DNA of 42,746 bases. It comes from Reyranellaceae bacterium. Its GTDB lineage: Bacteria > Pseudomonadota > Alphaproteobacteria > Reyranellales > Reyranellaceae. Below are positions 16,801 to 26,025 of the stretch, piece by piece. The stretch's first letter is position 1, and the number at the start of each line of letters is the position of its first letter. A program made the translations under genes and the position numbers. Location: positions 1 to 42,746 of the forward strand of contig JALHMM010000053.1 of assembly GCA_022844045.1 (NCBI GenBank), written 5' to 3'. The notes below the pieces were generated by a model. That model did not search any database and was not told the origin of the DNA. It saw only the letters and a program-made list of their open reading frames with translations.

Positions 16801-18573
16801 ATGGACTGGCCTGACCCGAAGACATTCTGCGCCCTGCCTTTCGAGCATCTGTGCATCGGACCCGAGGGAACAGCACGGGTCTGCTGTGTCGCGCACGACA
16901 TGGTGAGCCAGCACGGCGCGCCGATGTCGCTGAACGTCAACACGATGGACGAGATCTGGAACTCGGCATACATGCGCAACATCCGGCGCGGTATGCTGCG
17001 GGGCGAGCGTGTCTCGGCATGCGAGGTTTGCTACGAAAGCGAGGCGGCCAGCGGTCAGAGCTATCGTACGCATACCGGCCTCGAGCCCGTCATGGGCCGC
17101 AAGCGCACCGCGGCGTCGATGAGCAAGTATGGCGCGGATGCCGGCTTTCGGGTCGATCGCTCGCCGAGCTTCATCAAGCTCGAGATCAGCAATCTCTGCA
17201 ACCTGAAGTGCCGTATGTGCTACGGCGCCGCCAGTTCGCAGATCGAGCGCGATCCGGTGCACAGCAGATGGAGCGGTGGCGTTGATCCACTGCATGCGAT
17301 CTGGCGTGGTGCGACCGCCCGGGTTGGGCCGGAGCCACGGATTGGCGTGCGAACGTCTGGCCTCCAGCCTCACGAGTACTACGACGGGATCGTGCGGTCG
17401 TGGACGGACGGACATGCGACACTGAACCTGCCGCTGCCCGCCGACACACGTCTGGACAACCTGGAGATCGCGTTTCACCACGCGGGGCGGAGGGCGCAGA
17501 ACTACCGCATCGTGGTCAACGGCCGGCCCATGGCGAGCGGCGTGTTGAACGAAGGCGACTCGCCCGTCGTGATCGACCTGAACGGCTTCGAGGCCGGTCG
17601 CGAGCTCGTCGTCGAAATTCTGAGCAACCGGATCATCGAGACGATGGGCGACGTGGAGCGCGGCGTTCCGCTCACGCACGTCACGCTCAACCGTCATCTC
17701 CCGGAGACGCTGGCGACCCAGCTGCCCCGCCCGCGGCTCCTGTCGCCGCAGGAAGGCAGCGACGGCCCTTGGTACATGAGCGACGCCAAGGTCTTCGGTG
17801 ACGCGCTGAAATCCATCGACACGCTGGAGCGGCTGTATATCACCGGTGGCGAGCCCCTGATCAATGATCGGGTGGCGGACATACTGGGCTATCTCGTCGA
17901 TTCGGGCGCCGCCAGCCGTATCCACCTCGAGCTGTCGACGAACTGCACCAGCGTCGACCCGCGCTACATCGACCGCATCAAGAAGTTCCGCCACGTCGAG
18001 TTGCTGCTCAGCCTCGACGCGGTTGGCGACACGTACGAATACATCCGCTATCCGGCGCGCTGGAGCACGGTGGAAGCCAATGTGCGGAAGCTGAAGTACG
18101 AGCACGGCCTGCTCTGCAAGGTCCCGCCCGTGATCCAGGTCTACAACGTGCTCAACCTCGTCGAAATCTTCCGGTTCTGTGACGCGATGGACATGGATAT
18201 CACCATGAACATCCTGCACATGCCCGACCGGCTGGCGATCCACCATTTGCCGCCACGGGTGCGCAAGGCCGCCGCGGCCAAGCTGTTCGCCTATCACGAG
18301 GACGATTGCCGCGATCTCACGAAGTCGCAGGTGCTATCGCTGGCGCGCTATCTCGATACGATGGACACGCCGTTCAAGCCTGATGTGATTCGCGAGCTGA
18401 TGCTCTTCACCAATGATCTCGATGCGACGCGTGGGCAGAGCTTCAGAAAGACGCACGCGGAACTCGTCCAGCTCTTGGCCGAAGATGGCTTCGAGTGGAC
18501 CGACGAGACACGATTTGCCGGCGGCGAGACCAGGATGCGGCCCGCGCGCGAGCGCGACTACGCCTGGCTTTGA
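16801..18573 (+). CDS. Twitch-type radical SAM protein with a large inserted domain
   Basis: 590 residues. An N-terminal twitch-like cluster-binding region has C10, C18, C28-C29, C74 and C77 (FCALPFEHLC, RVCCVAH, ACEVCYE). The radical SAM core starts with LCNLKCRMC, giving C133, C137 and C140 for the SAM-binding 4Fe-4S cluster. The next core motif, ITGGEPLI, with GGE at 349-351, comes about 210 residues later instead of the usual 40-50. So roughly 160 residues are inserted inside the barrel. The insert (about 165-320) is beta-rich and resembles the sugar-binding-like sandwich found beside glycosyltransferases (IVVNGRPMASGVL, VIDLNGF, RGVPLTHVTLNR). The neighbouring glycosyltransferases suggest a modified glycan or glycopeptide. 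Substrate unknown. Confidence 0.85.
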   Translation: MDWPDPKTFCALPFEHLCIGPEGTARVCCVAHDMVSQHGAPMSLNVNTMDEIWNSAYMRNIRRGMLRGERVSACEVCYESEAASGQSYRTHTGLEPVMGRKRTAASMSKYGADAGFRVDRSPSFIKLEISNLCNLKCRMCYGAASSQIERDPVHSRWSGGVDPLHAIWRGATARVGPEPRIGVRTSGLQPHEYYDGIVRSWTDGHATLNLPLPADTRLDNLEIAFHHAGRRAQNYRIVVNGRPMASGVLNEGDSPVVIDLNGFEAGRELVVEILSNRIIETMGDVERGVPLTHVTLNRHLPETLATQLPRPRLLSPQEGSDGPWYMSDAKVFGDALKSIDTLERLYITGGEPLINDRVADILGYLVDSGAASRIHLELSTNCTSVDPRYIDRIKKFRHVELLLSLDAVGDTYEYIRYPARWSTVEANVRKLKYEHGLLCKVPPVIQVYNVLNLVEIFRFCDAMDMDITMNILHMPDRLAIHHLPPRVRKAAAAKLFAYHEDDCRDLTKSQVLSLARYLDTMDTPFKPDVIRELMLFTNDLDATRGQSFRKTHAELVQLLAEDGFEWTDETRFAGGETRMRPARERDYAWL

Positions 18574-18643
18574 TCGACGGTTCGTCGCGTCTGAAGTAGC
18601 CGGCGGCTGTTCATAGGCCGGAAAAGCGATATTGGAACAGATT

Positions 18644-19825
18644 ATGAGAGTGTTGGTTTCCCTGGATTTTGCCGCACCCGCAGAACTCGTTCGAGATGCC
18701 CTGACCGTAGGCGCCGCCCTGTCGGCTAGAGGGCACACGATGGTTTATGTGGTCGGCGACCCGGTGTCCTTTGTCGACCAGGCCGGGAGTTGGGTGCCGA
18801 GCGAACTGCACCAGGCTCCCGTGTTGCCCGCCGTGCCGCATCTCGTCATGAAGCGCCCGCCGGTGGACGGCTTCGCCGATCAGATCGCCGTGTCGGGCTA
18901 CGACAGCAAACAGACGCTCATGACGCTCGCGGCGATCTGGAACCGGCAACTCGAAGCGCTGAAGCCTGACCTGATCCTCGGGTTCTGCACCCCGGTTCTT
19001 TGGCTCATCGGCCAGTTCCACGCGCCGACAGTCGCGATCGGCAATGGCTTCGCGGTACCGCCGACACTTGGCACGTCGTTTCCGCGCCTGTCGGTGAATT
19101 CGACGCCGCTGGCCGACGAGAACGCCATGCTGGCCAACGCCAACGCGGTGCTGGCGCGCTTCGGCAAGCCGTCCCTCGCGTCGCTGTCGGAGATCATCCA
19201 GAACTGCACGTCGATTCTGTATGGCCCGCCGTCCTTCGACCCCTATCTGCAGCTGCGCCGTACGTTGACGATCGGCCTGTTGGGCGACCACCCGGAACCC
19301 GCGCCGCCGCCGGCGAAACCGCGACTCGCGGTGTTCCTTGACGTCCAATGCCCGGGGGTCGAGGGGATCATGCTGGCACTCAGTGGATTGGCGACCATCC
19401 CGATCGATATCCACATCAGCGGCGTGACCACCGGTATGCGGCGTTTCCTCGAGCAGCAGCCGCATATCAAGGTCTGGAACGACCATGCCGCTCTGCTGGG
19501 GCAGGTCGAAACCGCCAGCGCGCTTGTCCACCATGGCGTTCAGGATGTCGCGCAGCGCTGCCTGACGAAAGGCCGGCCCCAGCTGATGCTGCCGTGGAAG
19601 CGAGAGCAGGAGATCCTGACCTACATGGTGGGCTGGATGGCCTTGTCGTGGACGAAGCCGCCGAGCACCGAGGTCGGCGAGATGGCAGCGACGCTGCGCG
19701 ACCTGCTGCGCGACAACTCCCTGATGGTCGCCGCCCAGCACCACGCGCGGCAGTTCGCCGACACAAATCTGCCGAACGCCTTGCCGGCGATCGTCGAGCA
19801 GATCGAGGGGCTGGCCAAGCCCTGA
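18644..19825 (+). CDS. GT-B glycosyltransferase, UGT/MGT-like (GT1-type)
   Basis: 393 residues. The start MRVLVSLDFAAPAE with a later ALSARGHTMVYVVGDP fits the N-terminal Rossmann half of nucleotide-sugar glycosyltransferases. The C-terminal donor-binding half has ALVHHGVQDVAQRCLTKGRP followed by QLMLPWKREQEI. This corresponds to the HxGxGT...G.P..P...DQ block of GT1 enzymes in a divergent form. I start at the ATG at 18644, with GGAA 6 nt upstream, not the TTG at 18632. It lies 70 nt after the radical SAM gene in the same direction. Donor and acceptor are unknown. It converges with the GT2 gene. Confidence 0.82.
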   Translation: MRVLVSLDFAAPAELVRDALTVGAALSARGHTMVYVVGDPVSFVDQAGSWVPSELHQAPVLPAVPHLVMKRPPVDGFADQIAVSGYDSKQTLMTLAAIWNRQLEALKPDLILGFCTPVLWLIGQFHAPTVAIGNGFAVPPTLGTSFPRLSVNSTPLADENAMLANANAVLARFGKPSLASLSEIIQNCTSILYGPPSFDPYLQLRRTLTIGLLGDHPEPAPPPAKPRLAVFLDVQCPGVEGIMLALSGLATIPIDIHISGVTTGMRRFLEQQPHIKVWNDHAALLGQVETASALVHHGVQDVAQRCLTKGRPQLMLPWKREQEILTYMVGWMALSWTKPPSTEVGEMAATLRDLLRDNSLMVAAQHHARQFADTNLPNALPAIVEQIEGLAKP

Positions 19826-19846
19826 AGGCGGCGGTTTGTCGCCGGC

Positions 19847-20788
19847 TCAGTCGTTGCGATACATCTCCTTGTTGGCCAGGACCCACCGCAGCCGCTGAAC
19901 CCGGTACTTCATCGAGTGTTCAGGACATCTCAGGCTGCTCCAGACGACGTCCCACAACGATGCGCGGCCCAGCCAATAGAGGTTGGTGATGCGCCACTCG
20001 TTGAGATCCAGGTCGATGTCGAAGCTGCCGCCGTCGCGCTCGACCACCTGCCGCAGGCAGAACATGCGCCATTCGATCCGGCGAACATCGCTCTCGCGCG
20101 TCTCCTTCGAGCGATATGACCGGTCGTCGCGGCCGGCCGCGTAGAGGTTCGAGCCGTGAAGCAGCCTGCGGGTGAGCGCATCGGGCAACGACGCGATCTC
20201 GCCGGTCAACACGCAGAAATCCGTCAGAAGCGTGTCGGCGCCTTCCCGCAGGGCATAGGTGGGTATCGGCAAGGCGCGCTTGATGTGCTCGGGCCTCACG
20301 GTGAGGACCGAAGTGATCGGACTCCACCACGACCCGCCGGAGCGCATGTACTTCGCCCGGTAGTCGCCGTTGGTCAGGGCATGTGGCTGGGGCTCTCCCA
20401 GCTCGTTGCCCTGCGTGTCGACGTTGCGAAAGCGGTGGTAGAGCAATGTCGCCTTGGGACGCTGAAGCGCCAGCTCGACCACGCGCTCGACCTTCTGCGG
20501 CAGCCACGTGTCGTCGGCGTCCAGCATCATGAGAAGGTCGCCGCGCGCCAGCGGTATGCCGATATTGAACGCGTGTCCTTGGCCACCATTCTCCGTGCGA
20601 ACCCATCGGACCTTGTCCTTGTACTCGGCAAGCAGGCTCGACGTGTGGTCCGTCGATCCGTCGTCGACGACAATGATCTCTATGTTGGTATAGGTCTGGT
20701 TCAGAACGCTGTTGATGGCGAAGGGGAGATATCGGCCATAGTTGTACGAGTTGATAAGGGCGGTAACGAGCGGCTGGTTGCTGGGCAT
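19847..20788 (-). CDS. Family 2 glycosyltransferase
   Basis: 313 residues with the GT-A fold signatures in order: VTALINSYNYGRYLPFAINS, EIIVVDDGSTDHTSSLL (nucleotide binding), and LMMLDADDTWLPQKVERVV with the metal-binding DxD. No membrane helix is obvious, so it is probably a cytoplasmic enzyme acting on a lipid-linked or protein acceptor. The C-terminal half (LRRLLHGSNLYAAGRDDRSY) is less typical and may set acceptor specificity. It faces the GT-B gene tail to tail with 21 nt between the stops. The two lie on opposite strands, so shared function is suggested by proximity only. Confidence 0.92.
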   Translation of the reverse strand: MPSNQPLVTALINSYNYGRYLPFAINSVLNQTYTNIEIIVVDDGSTDHTSSLLAEYKDKVRWVRTENGGQGHAFNIGIPLARGDLLMMLDADDTWLPQKVERVVELALQRPKATLLYHRFRNVDTQGNELGEPQPHALTNGDYRAKYMRSGGSWWSPITSVLTVRPEHIKRALPIPTYALREGADTLLTDFCVLTGEIASLPDALTRRLLHGSNLYAAGRDDRSYRSKETRESDVRRIEWRMFCLRQVVERDGGSFDIDLDLNEWRITNLYWLGRASLWDVVWSSLRCPEHSMKYRVQRLRWVLANKEMYRND

Positions 20789-20922
20789 GGGGTCGTTAAC
20801 GGGAGCCGGAATGATGTGCCTGACAATCGGCTGATATTACGACAGACGCTGGCCTGACGGAAACAGGGACTGCGACAGCATCTGCGTCGGCTTGCCCGAA
20901 CCAAGGGGCTTGGGATCGTCTG

Positions 20923-22191
20923 TCAGCCGACGGGACGCTGCGGCGCGGGCTCCTCCGGGTCCGGCGGTGACCGCAGAACCTGGATCATCAGGACGATGGC
21001 GGCGAAGGTGCCGGCAGCCAGGAGCGCGAACCCCCAGGCATACGAATCCGTCAGGACCAGCGCGATGCTAAACAGCGCCGGGCTGACCAGCGGGCCGGCG
21101 AAAGTGAAGACCACGGTGCCACCGGTGATCTCGCCGGCGCGACCGGGGGGCGCCAGGCGCGCGATCTCCGCCACGTAGACTCCCGTCCAGCTGATCGCGG
21201 TAAGCCCGAGGAACACCACCAGCCCGTAGTACGTCGCCAGTGGCCAGCTCGGCTGCGCGAGCGCCAGCGCCGCGAGGCCGACTGTCATCGACACGGCGAA
21301 GCCCAGCAGCACATGGCGCGGTTTGCGCGTGATCTCGGCGACGACGCCCCAGGCGATGCGGCCGGCGATACCCGACAGCGCCAGCACCGAGCCGAGCGCG
21401 CCGGCCTTGACCAGCGACATATGCAGGTGGTTGACGCCGTAAATGACGATGAAGGCCGACAGCGCACCCTGCGTCGCCGAAAAGAAGGTCGACGCGAGCG
21501 CCAGGCGGCGTAGCTGCGGACGACGCCACACCTCGCCAACCGGCCTGAGGAAGTCGCGCAGCTTGGGCGTAGGTACATGGGCGTTGAGCTTGCTCTCGAC
21601 GTCATAGACCTGGCGCAGCGGCTGAAGCGCGAAAGCCAGCACCACGCAGATGATGGTCACGAAGAAGGCCGCTATCTGCCAACCCCACAACCGCTCGATC
21701 CAGGGAATGGTCACGCCGGCCAACACGCCGCCCAAGGGTATGCCGGTCTGCTTGATCGAGAACACGACGTTTGCCAGGCGCGGCGGCGTCACGCGTGCCA
21801 GTACTTGCGAGCTGGCCGGCGTCGGCGGGCCATAGCCGCAGCCGATCAGCGCACCGACGAGGATGATGGTCCAGTAGTTGCCGATGCCGAAAAGCAGCGC
21901 ACCGATGGCGCAACAGAGCAACGCGCGCTGGCTTACCGTGATCGCGCCGAAATGCGTAGCCATCGAGCCGCCGATCAGCGCGGACACCATGGCGAACAGG
22001 TAGACGATCGATGTAAGGAAGCCGATGTACTCGTCGTCGATGCCGTAGCTCGCGCTGGCCGCGGGGGCCAGGATCGGGATCGTCTGCCAAGCGAATGCGG
22101 TCAACGTTTGCGCCGCCAGCATCGCGCTGGTGACCGCAACGAAAGCCCGTTCTCCGGATTGGGGTGTCGGATTCGCGTCGGAGGCGACCAT
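20923..22191 (-). CDS. MFS transporter (first of two paralogs)
   Basis: A 422-residue major facilitator with about 12 hydrophobic helices and a central cytoplasmic loop. Diagnostic stretches include GFLTSIVYLFAMVSALIGGS, QVLARVTPPRLANVVFSIKQ with TGIPLG after it, and GRIAWGVVAEITRKPRH (motif A-like). The same landmarks recur in the MFS protein encoded next to uvrB, so the two are paralogs. Start: the ATG at 22191 is preferred; the longer frame begins at a TTG (22197). Substrate cannot be told. It follows the GT2 gene on the same strand after a 134-bp gap, and so could export a glycosylated product, but this is a guess. Confidence 0.9.
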   Translation of the reverse strand: MVASDANPTPQSGERAFVAVTSAMLAAQTLTAFAWQTIPILAPAASASYGIDDEYIGFLTSIVYLFAMVSALIGGSMATHFGAITVSQRALLCCAIGALLFGIGNYWTIILVGALIGCGYGPPTPASSQVLARVTPPRLANVVFSIKQTGIPLGGVLAGVTIPWIERLWGWQIAAFFVTIICVVLAFALQPLRQVYDVESKLNAHVPTPKLRDFLRPVGEVWRRPQLRRLALASTFFSATQGALSAFIVIYGVNHLHMSLVKAGALGSVLALSGIAGRIAWGVVAEITRKPRHVLLGFAVSMTVGLAALALAQPSWPLATYYGLVVFLGLTAISWTGVYVAEIARLAPPGRAGEITGGTVVFTFAGPLVSPALFSIALVLTDSYAWGFALLAAGTFAAIVLMIQVLRSPPDPEEPAPQRPVG

Positions 22192-22197
22192 AGACAA

Positions 22198-22508
22198 CGT
22201 CAGGTAGAGCCTTGTTGCGGACTTTGTTCTATACCAAACGGCTCATGATCTAGCGCGTGAAAAGCGCGTTAGACCTTACCCTAAGCATACCAGAAGCCAC
22301 TACGGTCGTGAAGCATCTCGTCAATCCGCAATTGCCGCCATGCGCTTCGAAACTTGTCTTCTCGACAATACAACTGCGCTAGGGCCAGGCGCTGGGCTCA
22401 GGTGTGGCGCCGTCCCGTTCCTCGCCACTCGGCGACAGTCGCCCGCTCCACCGTCGGGAAAGCGCCGCCGCAATCTATGCACTCTGTTGAGAAATACTAC
22501 CATTGGTA
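22198..22508. other. Gap between the two MFS genes
   Basis: 311 bp with no gene I can support; the frames crossing it have shadow composition. ctagcgcg (22250-22257) and cgcgttag (22265-22272) make a short hairpin with one G-T pair. This is too far from the end of the second MFS gene to be a clear terminator. tctata at 22228-22233 reads TATAGA on the - strand and might be a -10 for the first MFS gene, but no good -35 lies upstream. Confidence 0.4.
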
Positions 22509-23732
22509 TCAGCGTTCGCCGCGCCCCACGCGCCTGGCGATGACCACCGCACAGAGTGCCGCGCAAGCGGCCATCAGGGCATAGCCCAACGGATATGACT
22601 GCGTCAGATAGAGCAGTTGGCGAAACAGCGTCGGCCAAAGAACGGGCCCGAGGAAGACGAAGAAAGAGGTGGCGCCGACGAACTCGCCGGCCCGGCCGGG
22701 TGGCGCGCGGCGGGCGCATTCCGAGATGTAGACGCCATTCCAGCCCACCGCGCTGGCGCCGATGACGACGGCGGTGGCGTAGACCAGCCAGCGCGGCCAA
22801 TGCGGCTGGGCGAGCGCCACGGCCGCGCCGGACAAGGCCATGATCACGCCGAGCGCGGCGAGCACCGTCAGCGGCCGCGACAGGGCGTCGGCCAGCGCGC
22901 CCCAGCCGATGCGGCCGGCGATGCCCGCCAGGCTGGCGACCGAGAGCAACGCGCCGGCGGCGACGTAGTCGAGCCGCAGGTGGTCCATGCCGTAGTTCAC
23001 GATGAAGTTCGTCACCGTCGCCTGCGTCGCGGAGTACGCCATTCCGACCAGGCAGAGCATGCGCAGTGGTGGATCGCGCCAGCACATCGCCAGCGGCTCG
23101 ACGATGGTGGCGATGCTCGGGAAGATGCGTCCGCCCATGGCGCGTTCGTCATCGTAGAGCCGGCGCAGCGGATGGATGGCGATCGCCGTCGCGGCGGTGA
23201 TCAGGGCGATCGACAGCGCCGCATGGCGCCAGCCCGCTGTCTCGACGATCGAGGGTAGCACCGCGCCGGTCAGCGCGAAACCCAGCGGCACGCCGCTCTG
23301 CTTGATGGAGAACGTGACGTTCGACAGGCGCGATGGCGTCACGCGCGCCAGAATCTGCGAGCTGGCCACGGTCACCGGTCCGCCGCCAATGCCGATCAGC
23401 AGCGCGGCGAGGATCGCCGTGGCGATGTGTCCGACGGTGAGCAGCGCCACGCCGGTGGCCGAGACCAGCAACGCGATCTGCGTGAAACGGATCGGGCCCA
23501 AGCGACGCGTCATCGAACCGCCGGCCAGCACGGCGAAGATCGAGGTGAGATAGACCAGCGCCACGAAGTAGGCGACGTCGTCCTTGCTCGCGCCCATGAC
23601 CGGCGCCGCGACCGGCGCCAGCACGGGGCCGCTGTTGAACGCCATGGTCGACAGCACCTGTACCGCCGCCAGCGACGGCAGCGCGATGAAGTACAGCGAG
23701 CGGGACGTTCCGGCGGATGCCGGTGGGCCCAT
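22509..23732 (-). CDS. MFS transporter (second paralog), coupled to uvrB
   Basis: 407 residues with about 12 helices. Key stretches are SSQILARVTPSRLSNVTFSI and KQSGVPLG, SLAGIAGRIGWGALADALS and CARRAPPGRAGEF, each with a counterpart in the MFS protein at 20923-22191. The start ATG at 23732 shares its A with the uvrB stop (TGATG), so translation is probably coupled to uvrB. The reading frame continues upstream into uvrB on paper, but that part is antisense-like shadow. Why a permease is coupled to an excision repair gene is unclear. Substrate unknown. Confidence 0.92.
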   Translation of the reverse strand: MGPPASAGTSRSLYFIALPSLAAVQVLSTMAFNSGPVLAPVAAPVMGASKDDVAYFVALVYLTSIFAVLAGGSMTRRLGPIRFTQIALLVSATGVALLTVGHIATAILAALLIGIGGGPVTVASSQILARVTPSRLSNVTFSIKQSGVPLGFALTGAVLPSIVETAGWRHAALSIALITAATAIAIHPLRRLYDDERAMGGRIFPSIATIVEPLAMCWRDPPLRMLCLVGMAYSATQATVTNFIVNYGMDHLRLDYVAAGALLSVASLAGIAGRIGWGALADALSRPLTVLAALGVIMALSGAAVALAQPHWPRWLVYATAVVIGASAVGWNGVYISECARRAPPGRAGEFVGATSFFVFLGPVLWPTLFRQLLYLTQSYPLGYALMAACAALCAVVIARRVGRGER

Positions 23733-25933
23733 CAGCGGCGACCGCCGCTTTTGCGCGCGGGCCGGCCGCGCGAGCCCGAGCCGGTGCGCGCGCCGCGGAA
23801 GACACGGGTGTCGCGCGGTCCGGCGAATGGCTGCGGCGCGACATCGGCCAGCGCACGGCCGCCCTTGCCAGCCTCGAGCGGCAGGCCGAGCTCGTTGGCC
23901 TCGAGCCGGCGGATCTCGTCGCGCAGCCGTGCCGCTTCCTCGAACTCGAGGTTCGACGCCGCGTCGCGCATGCGCTTCTCGAGCTCGGCGAGATGGGCCT
24001 TCAGATTGTGGCCGACTAGCTGCACGTCGCCCGAGACGCCGGTGTCGACCGTGTAGTGGTCGCGCTCGGACATCGACTGCAAGACCTCGTTGATGTTCTT
24101 GCGGATCGAGGCCGGCGTGATGCCGTGCTCGGCGTTGTAGGCCTCCTGCTTCTTGCGCCGCCGCTCGGTCTCCGACATGGCGTATTTCAGCGCGTGGGTC
24201 ATGCGGTCGGCGTAGAGGATCACGCGGCCATCGACGTTGCGCGCGGCGCGGCCGATGGTCTGGACCAGCGAGGTCGGCGAACGCAGGAAGCCTTCCTTGT
24301 CGGCGTCGAGGATCGCCACCAGCGCGCATTCCGGGATGTCGAGGCCCTCGCGCAAGAGGTTGATGCCGACCAGCACGTCGAAGGCGCCCAACCGCAGGTC
24401 GCGGATGATCTCGATGCGTTCGAGCGTGTCGATATCGGAGTGCAGGTAGCGGCAGCGTATGCCGGCCTCGTGCATGTACTCCACGAGGTCCTCGGCCATG
24501 CGCTTGGTCAGCACGGTGACCAGCACGCGCTCGCCCTTTGCCGCGCAGGCCTTGCACTCCGCGATCAGGTCGTCGACCTGCTTCTCGACCGGCCGCACGA
24601 TGCATACCGGATCGATCAGGCCGGTGGGACGGATCACCTGCTCGACGAAGACGCCGCCGGTGCGCTCCATCTCCCATGGGCCTGGTGTCGCTGATACGAA
24701 CAGCGACTCGGGCCGCATCGCGTCCCATTCCTCGAACTTCAGCGGCCGATTGTCGATGCAGGAGGGCAGGCGGAAGCCGAATTCCGCAAGGATGCTCTTG
24801 CGGTTGAAGTCGCCGCGGAACATGCCGCCGATCTGCGGCACGGTGACGTGGCTTTCGTCGACGATCAGCAGCGAGCCCTCGGGGAAGTACTCGAAGAGCG
24901 TCGGTGGCGGCTCGCCCGGTTTCCGGCCGGTGAGATAGCGCGAGTAGTTCTCGATGCCGGCGCAGGAGCCGGTCGTCGCCAGCATCTCGAGGTCGAAGTT
25001 GGTGCGCTGTCCCAGTCGCTCGGCTTCCAGCAGGCGGCCGGCGCGGTTGAACTCGTCCAGCCGCTTGCGCAGGTCCTCCTTGATCTGGTTGATGGCGCCT
25101 TCCATCGTCGGTTTGGGTGTCACGTAGTGGCTGTTGGCGTAGATCACAACGTCCTGCAGCGACGCGGTCTTCTCGCCGGTCAGCGGATCGAACTCGACGA
25201 TGCTCTCGATCTCGTCGCCGAACAGCGAGAAGCGCCAGGCCCTGTCCTCGTAGTGCGCCGGGAACAACTCGACCGAATCACCGCGGGCGCGGAAGGTGCC
25301 GCGCGAGAAGGCGTTGTCGTTGCGCTTGTACTGGATCTCGACGAAGCGCCGCAGCAGCTGGGTGCGATCGATCTTCTCGCCAGCGTGCAGGCGGAAGGTC
25401 ATCGCCTGGTAGTTCTCGAGCGGGCCGATGCCGTAGATGCACGACACCGAGGCGACGATCACCACGTCGTTGCGCTCCATCAGCGCGCGCGTCGCGGAGT
25501 GCCGCATGCGGTCGATCTGCTCGTTGATCGACGAATCCTTCTCGATATAGGTGTCCGAGCGCGGCACGTACGCCTCGGGCTGGTAGTAGTCGTAGTAGGA
25601 GACGAAGTACTCGACCGCATTGTCGGGGAAGAAGCCCTTCATCTCGCCATAGAGCTGCGCCGCCAGCGTCTTGTTGGGGGCCAGCACCAGGGTCGGCCGG
25701 TTCACCGCCTGGATGACATTGGCCATGGTGAACGTCTTGCCCGATCCCGTGACGCCCAGCAGCACCTGATCGTGCTCGCCCTGGCGTATGCCGTCGATCA
25801 GCTGACGGATCGCCTCGGGCTGATCGCCGGCCGGTTGATAGTCGGAGACCACGCGCAACGGCTTGCCGTCCGCCAGGCGCGGACGGCGCTGTAGCCAGGG
25901 CATGGTGAGAGGAACGACGCGGGTATCGGACAT
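23732..25933 (-). CDS. uvrB: UvrABC system protein B
   Basis: A 733-residue helicase-like subunit of nucleotide excision repair. It verifies damage handed over by UvrA and recruits UvrC. The Walker A motif is GVTGSGKT at 60-67, the beta-hairpin that clamps DNA is in [12 protein letters not shown], and the DEAD-like box is VDESH. Helicase motifs V-VI appear in [20 protein letters not shown] and QTIGRAARN. The C-terminal UVR domain ([20 protein letters not shown]) is complete, followed by a basic Gly/Arg tail. It is divergent from the PspA operon, with 92 bp between start codons. Confidence 0.98.
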   Translation of the reverse strand: MSDTRVVPLTMPWLQRRPRLADGKPLRVVSDYQPAGDQPEAIRQLIDGIRQGEHDQVLLGVTGSGKTFTMANVIQAVNRPTLVLAPNKTLAAQLYGEMKGFFPDNAVEYFVSYYDYYQPEAYVPRSDTYIEKDSSINEQIDRMRHSATRALMERNDVVIVASVSCIYGIGPLENYQAMTFRLHAGEKIDRTQLLRRFVEIQYKRNDNAFSRGTFRARGDSVELFPAHYEDRAWRFSLFGDEIESIVEFDPLTGEKTASLQDVVIYANSHYVTPKPTMEGAINQIKEDLRKRLDEFNRAGRLLEAERLGQRTNFDLEMLATTGSCAGIENYSRYLTGRKPGEPPPTLFEYFPEGSLLIVDESHVTVPQIGGMFRGDFNRKSILAEFGFRLPSCIDNRPLKFEEWDAMRPESLFVSATPGPWEMERTGGVFVEQVIRPTGLIDPVCIVRPVEKQVDDLIAECKACAAKGERVLVTVLTKRMAEDLVEYMHEAGIRCRYLHSDIDTLERIEIIRDLRLGAFDVLVGINLLREGLDIPECALVAILDADKEGFLRSPTSLVQTIGRAARNVDGRVILYADRMTHALKYAMSETERRRKKQEAYNAEHGITPASIRKNINEVLQSMSERDHYTVDTGVSGDVQLVGHNLKAHLAELEKRMRDAASNLEFEEAARLRDEIRRLEANELGLPLEAGKGGRALADVAPQPFAGPRDTRVFRGARTGSGSRGRPARKSGGRR

Positions 25934-25989
25934 GGTCAGACTATAACGATCCGCAGGGCCGGACGTGAGGGAGGCGCCTGTGGAGGGCC

Positions 25990-26018
25990 TTGAAAGGATA
26001 AAAGTAATCCTTTATAGT
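25990..26018 (+). promoter_or_regulatory. Strong sigma70-like promoter giving a leaderless transcript
   Basis: TTGAAA at 25990-25995, a 17-bp spacer, and TATAGT at 26013-26018 make one of the best consensus promoters in the window. Transcription should begin about 7 nt downstream, at or next to the ATG at 26026. The mRNA for the fused PspA gene would therefore start with its own AUG. The AT-rich patch is sharply bounded in GC-rich DNA. Confidence 0.7.
25993..26013. promoter_or_regulatory. Operator-like inverted repeat inside the promoter
   Basis: aaaggat (25993-25999) and atccttt (26007-26013) are perfect inverted repeats with a 7-bp spacer, so their centres are 14 bp apart. The repeat overlaps the end of the -35 and fills the spacer up to the -10. 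A dimeric regulator bound here would block RNA polymerase. The regulator is unknown; autoregulation by the fused N-terminal domain is possible. Confidence 0.5.
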
Positions 26019-26025
26019 ATTAGCT

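Noticed and set aside
23733..24728. N-terminal extension of the second MFS frame into uvrB
   Set aside because: The real MFS start is the ATG at 23732; the extension is an alternative frame of uvrB.
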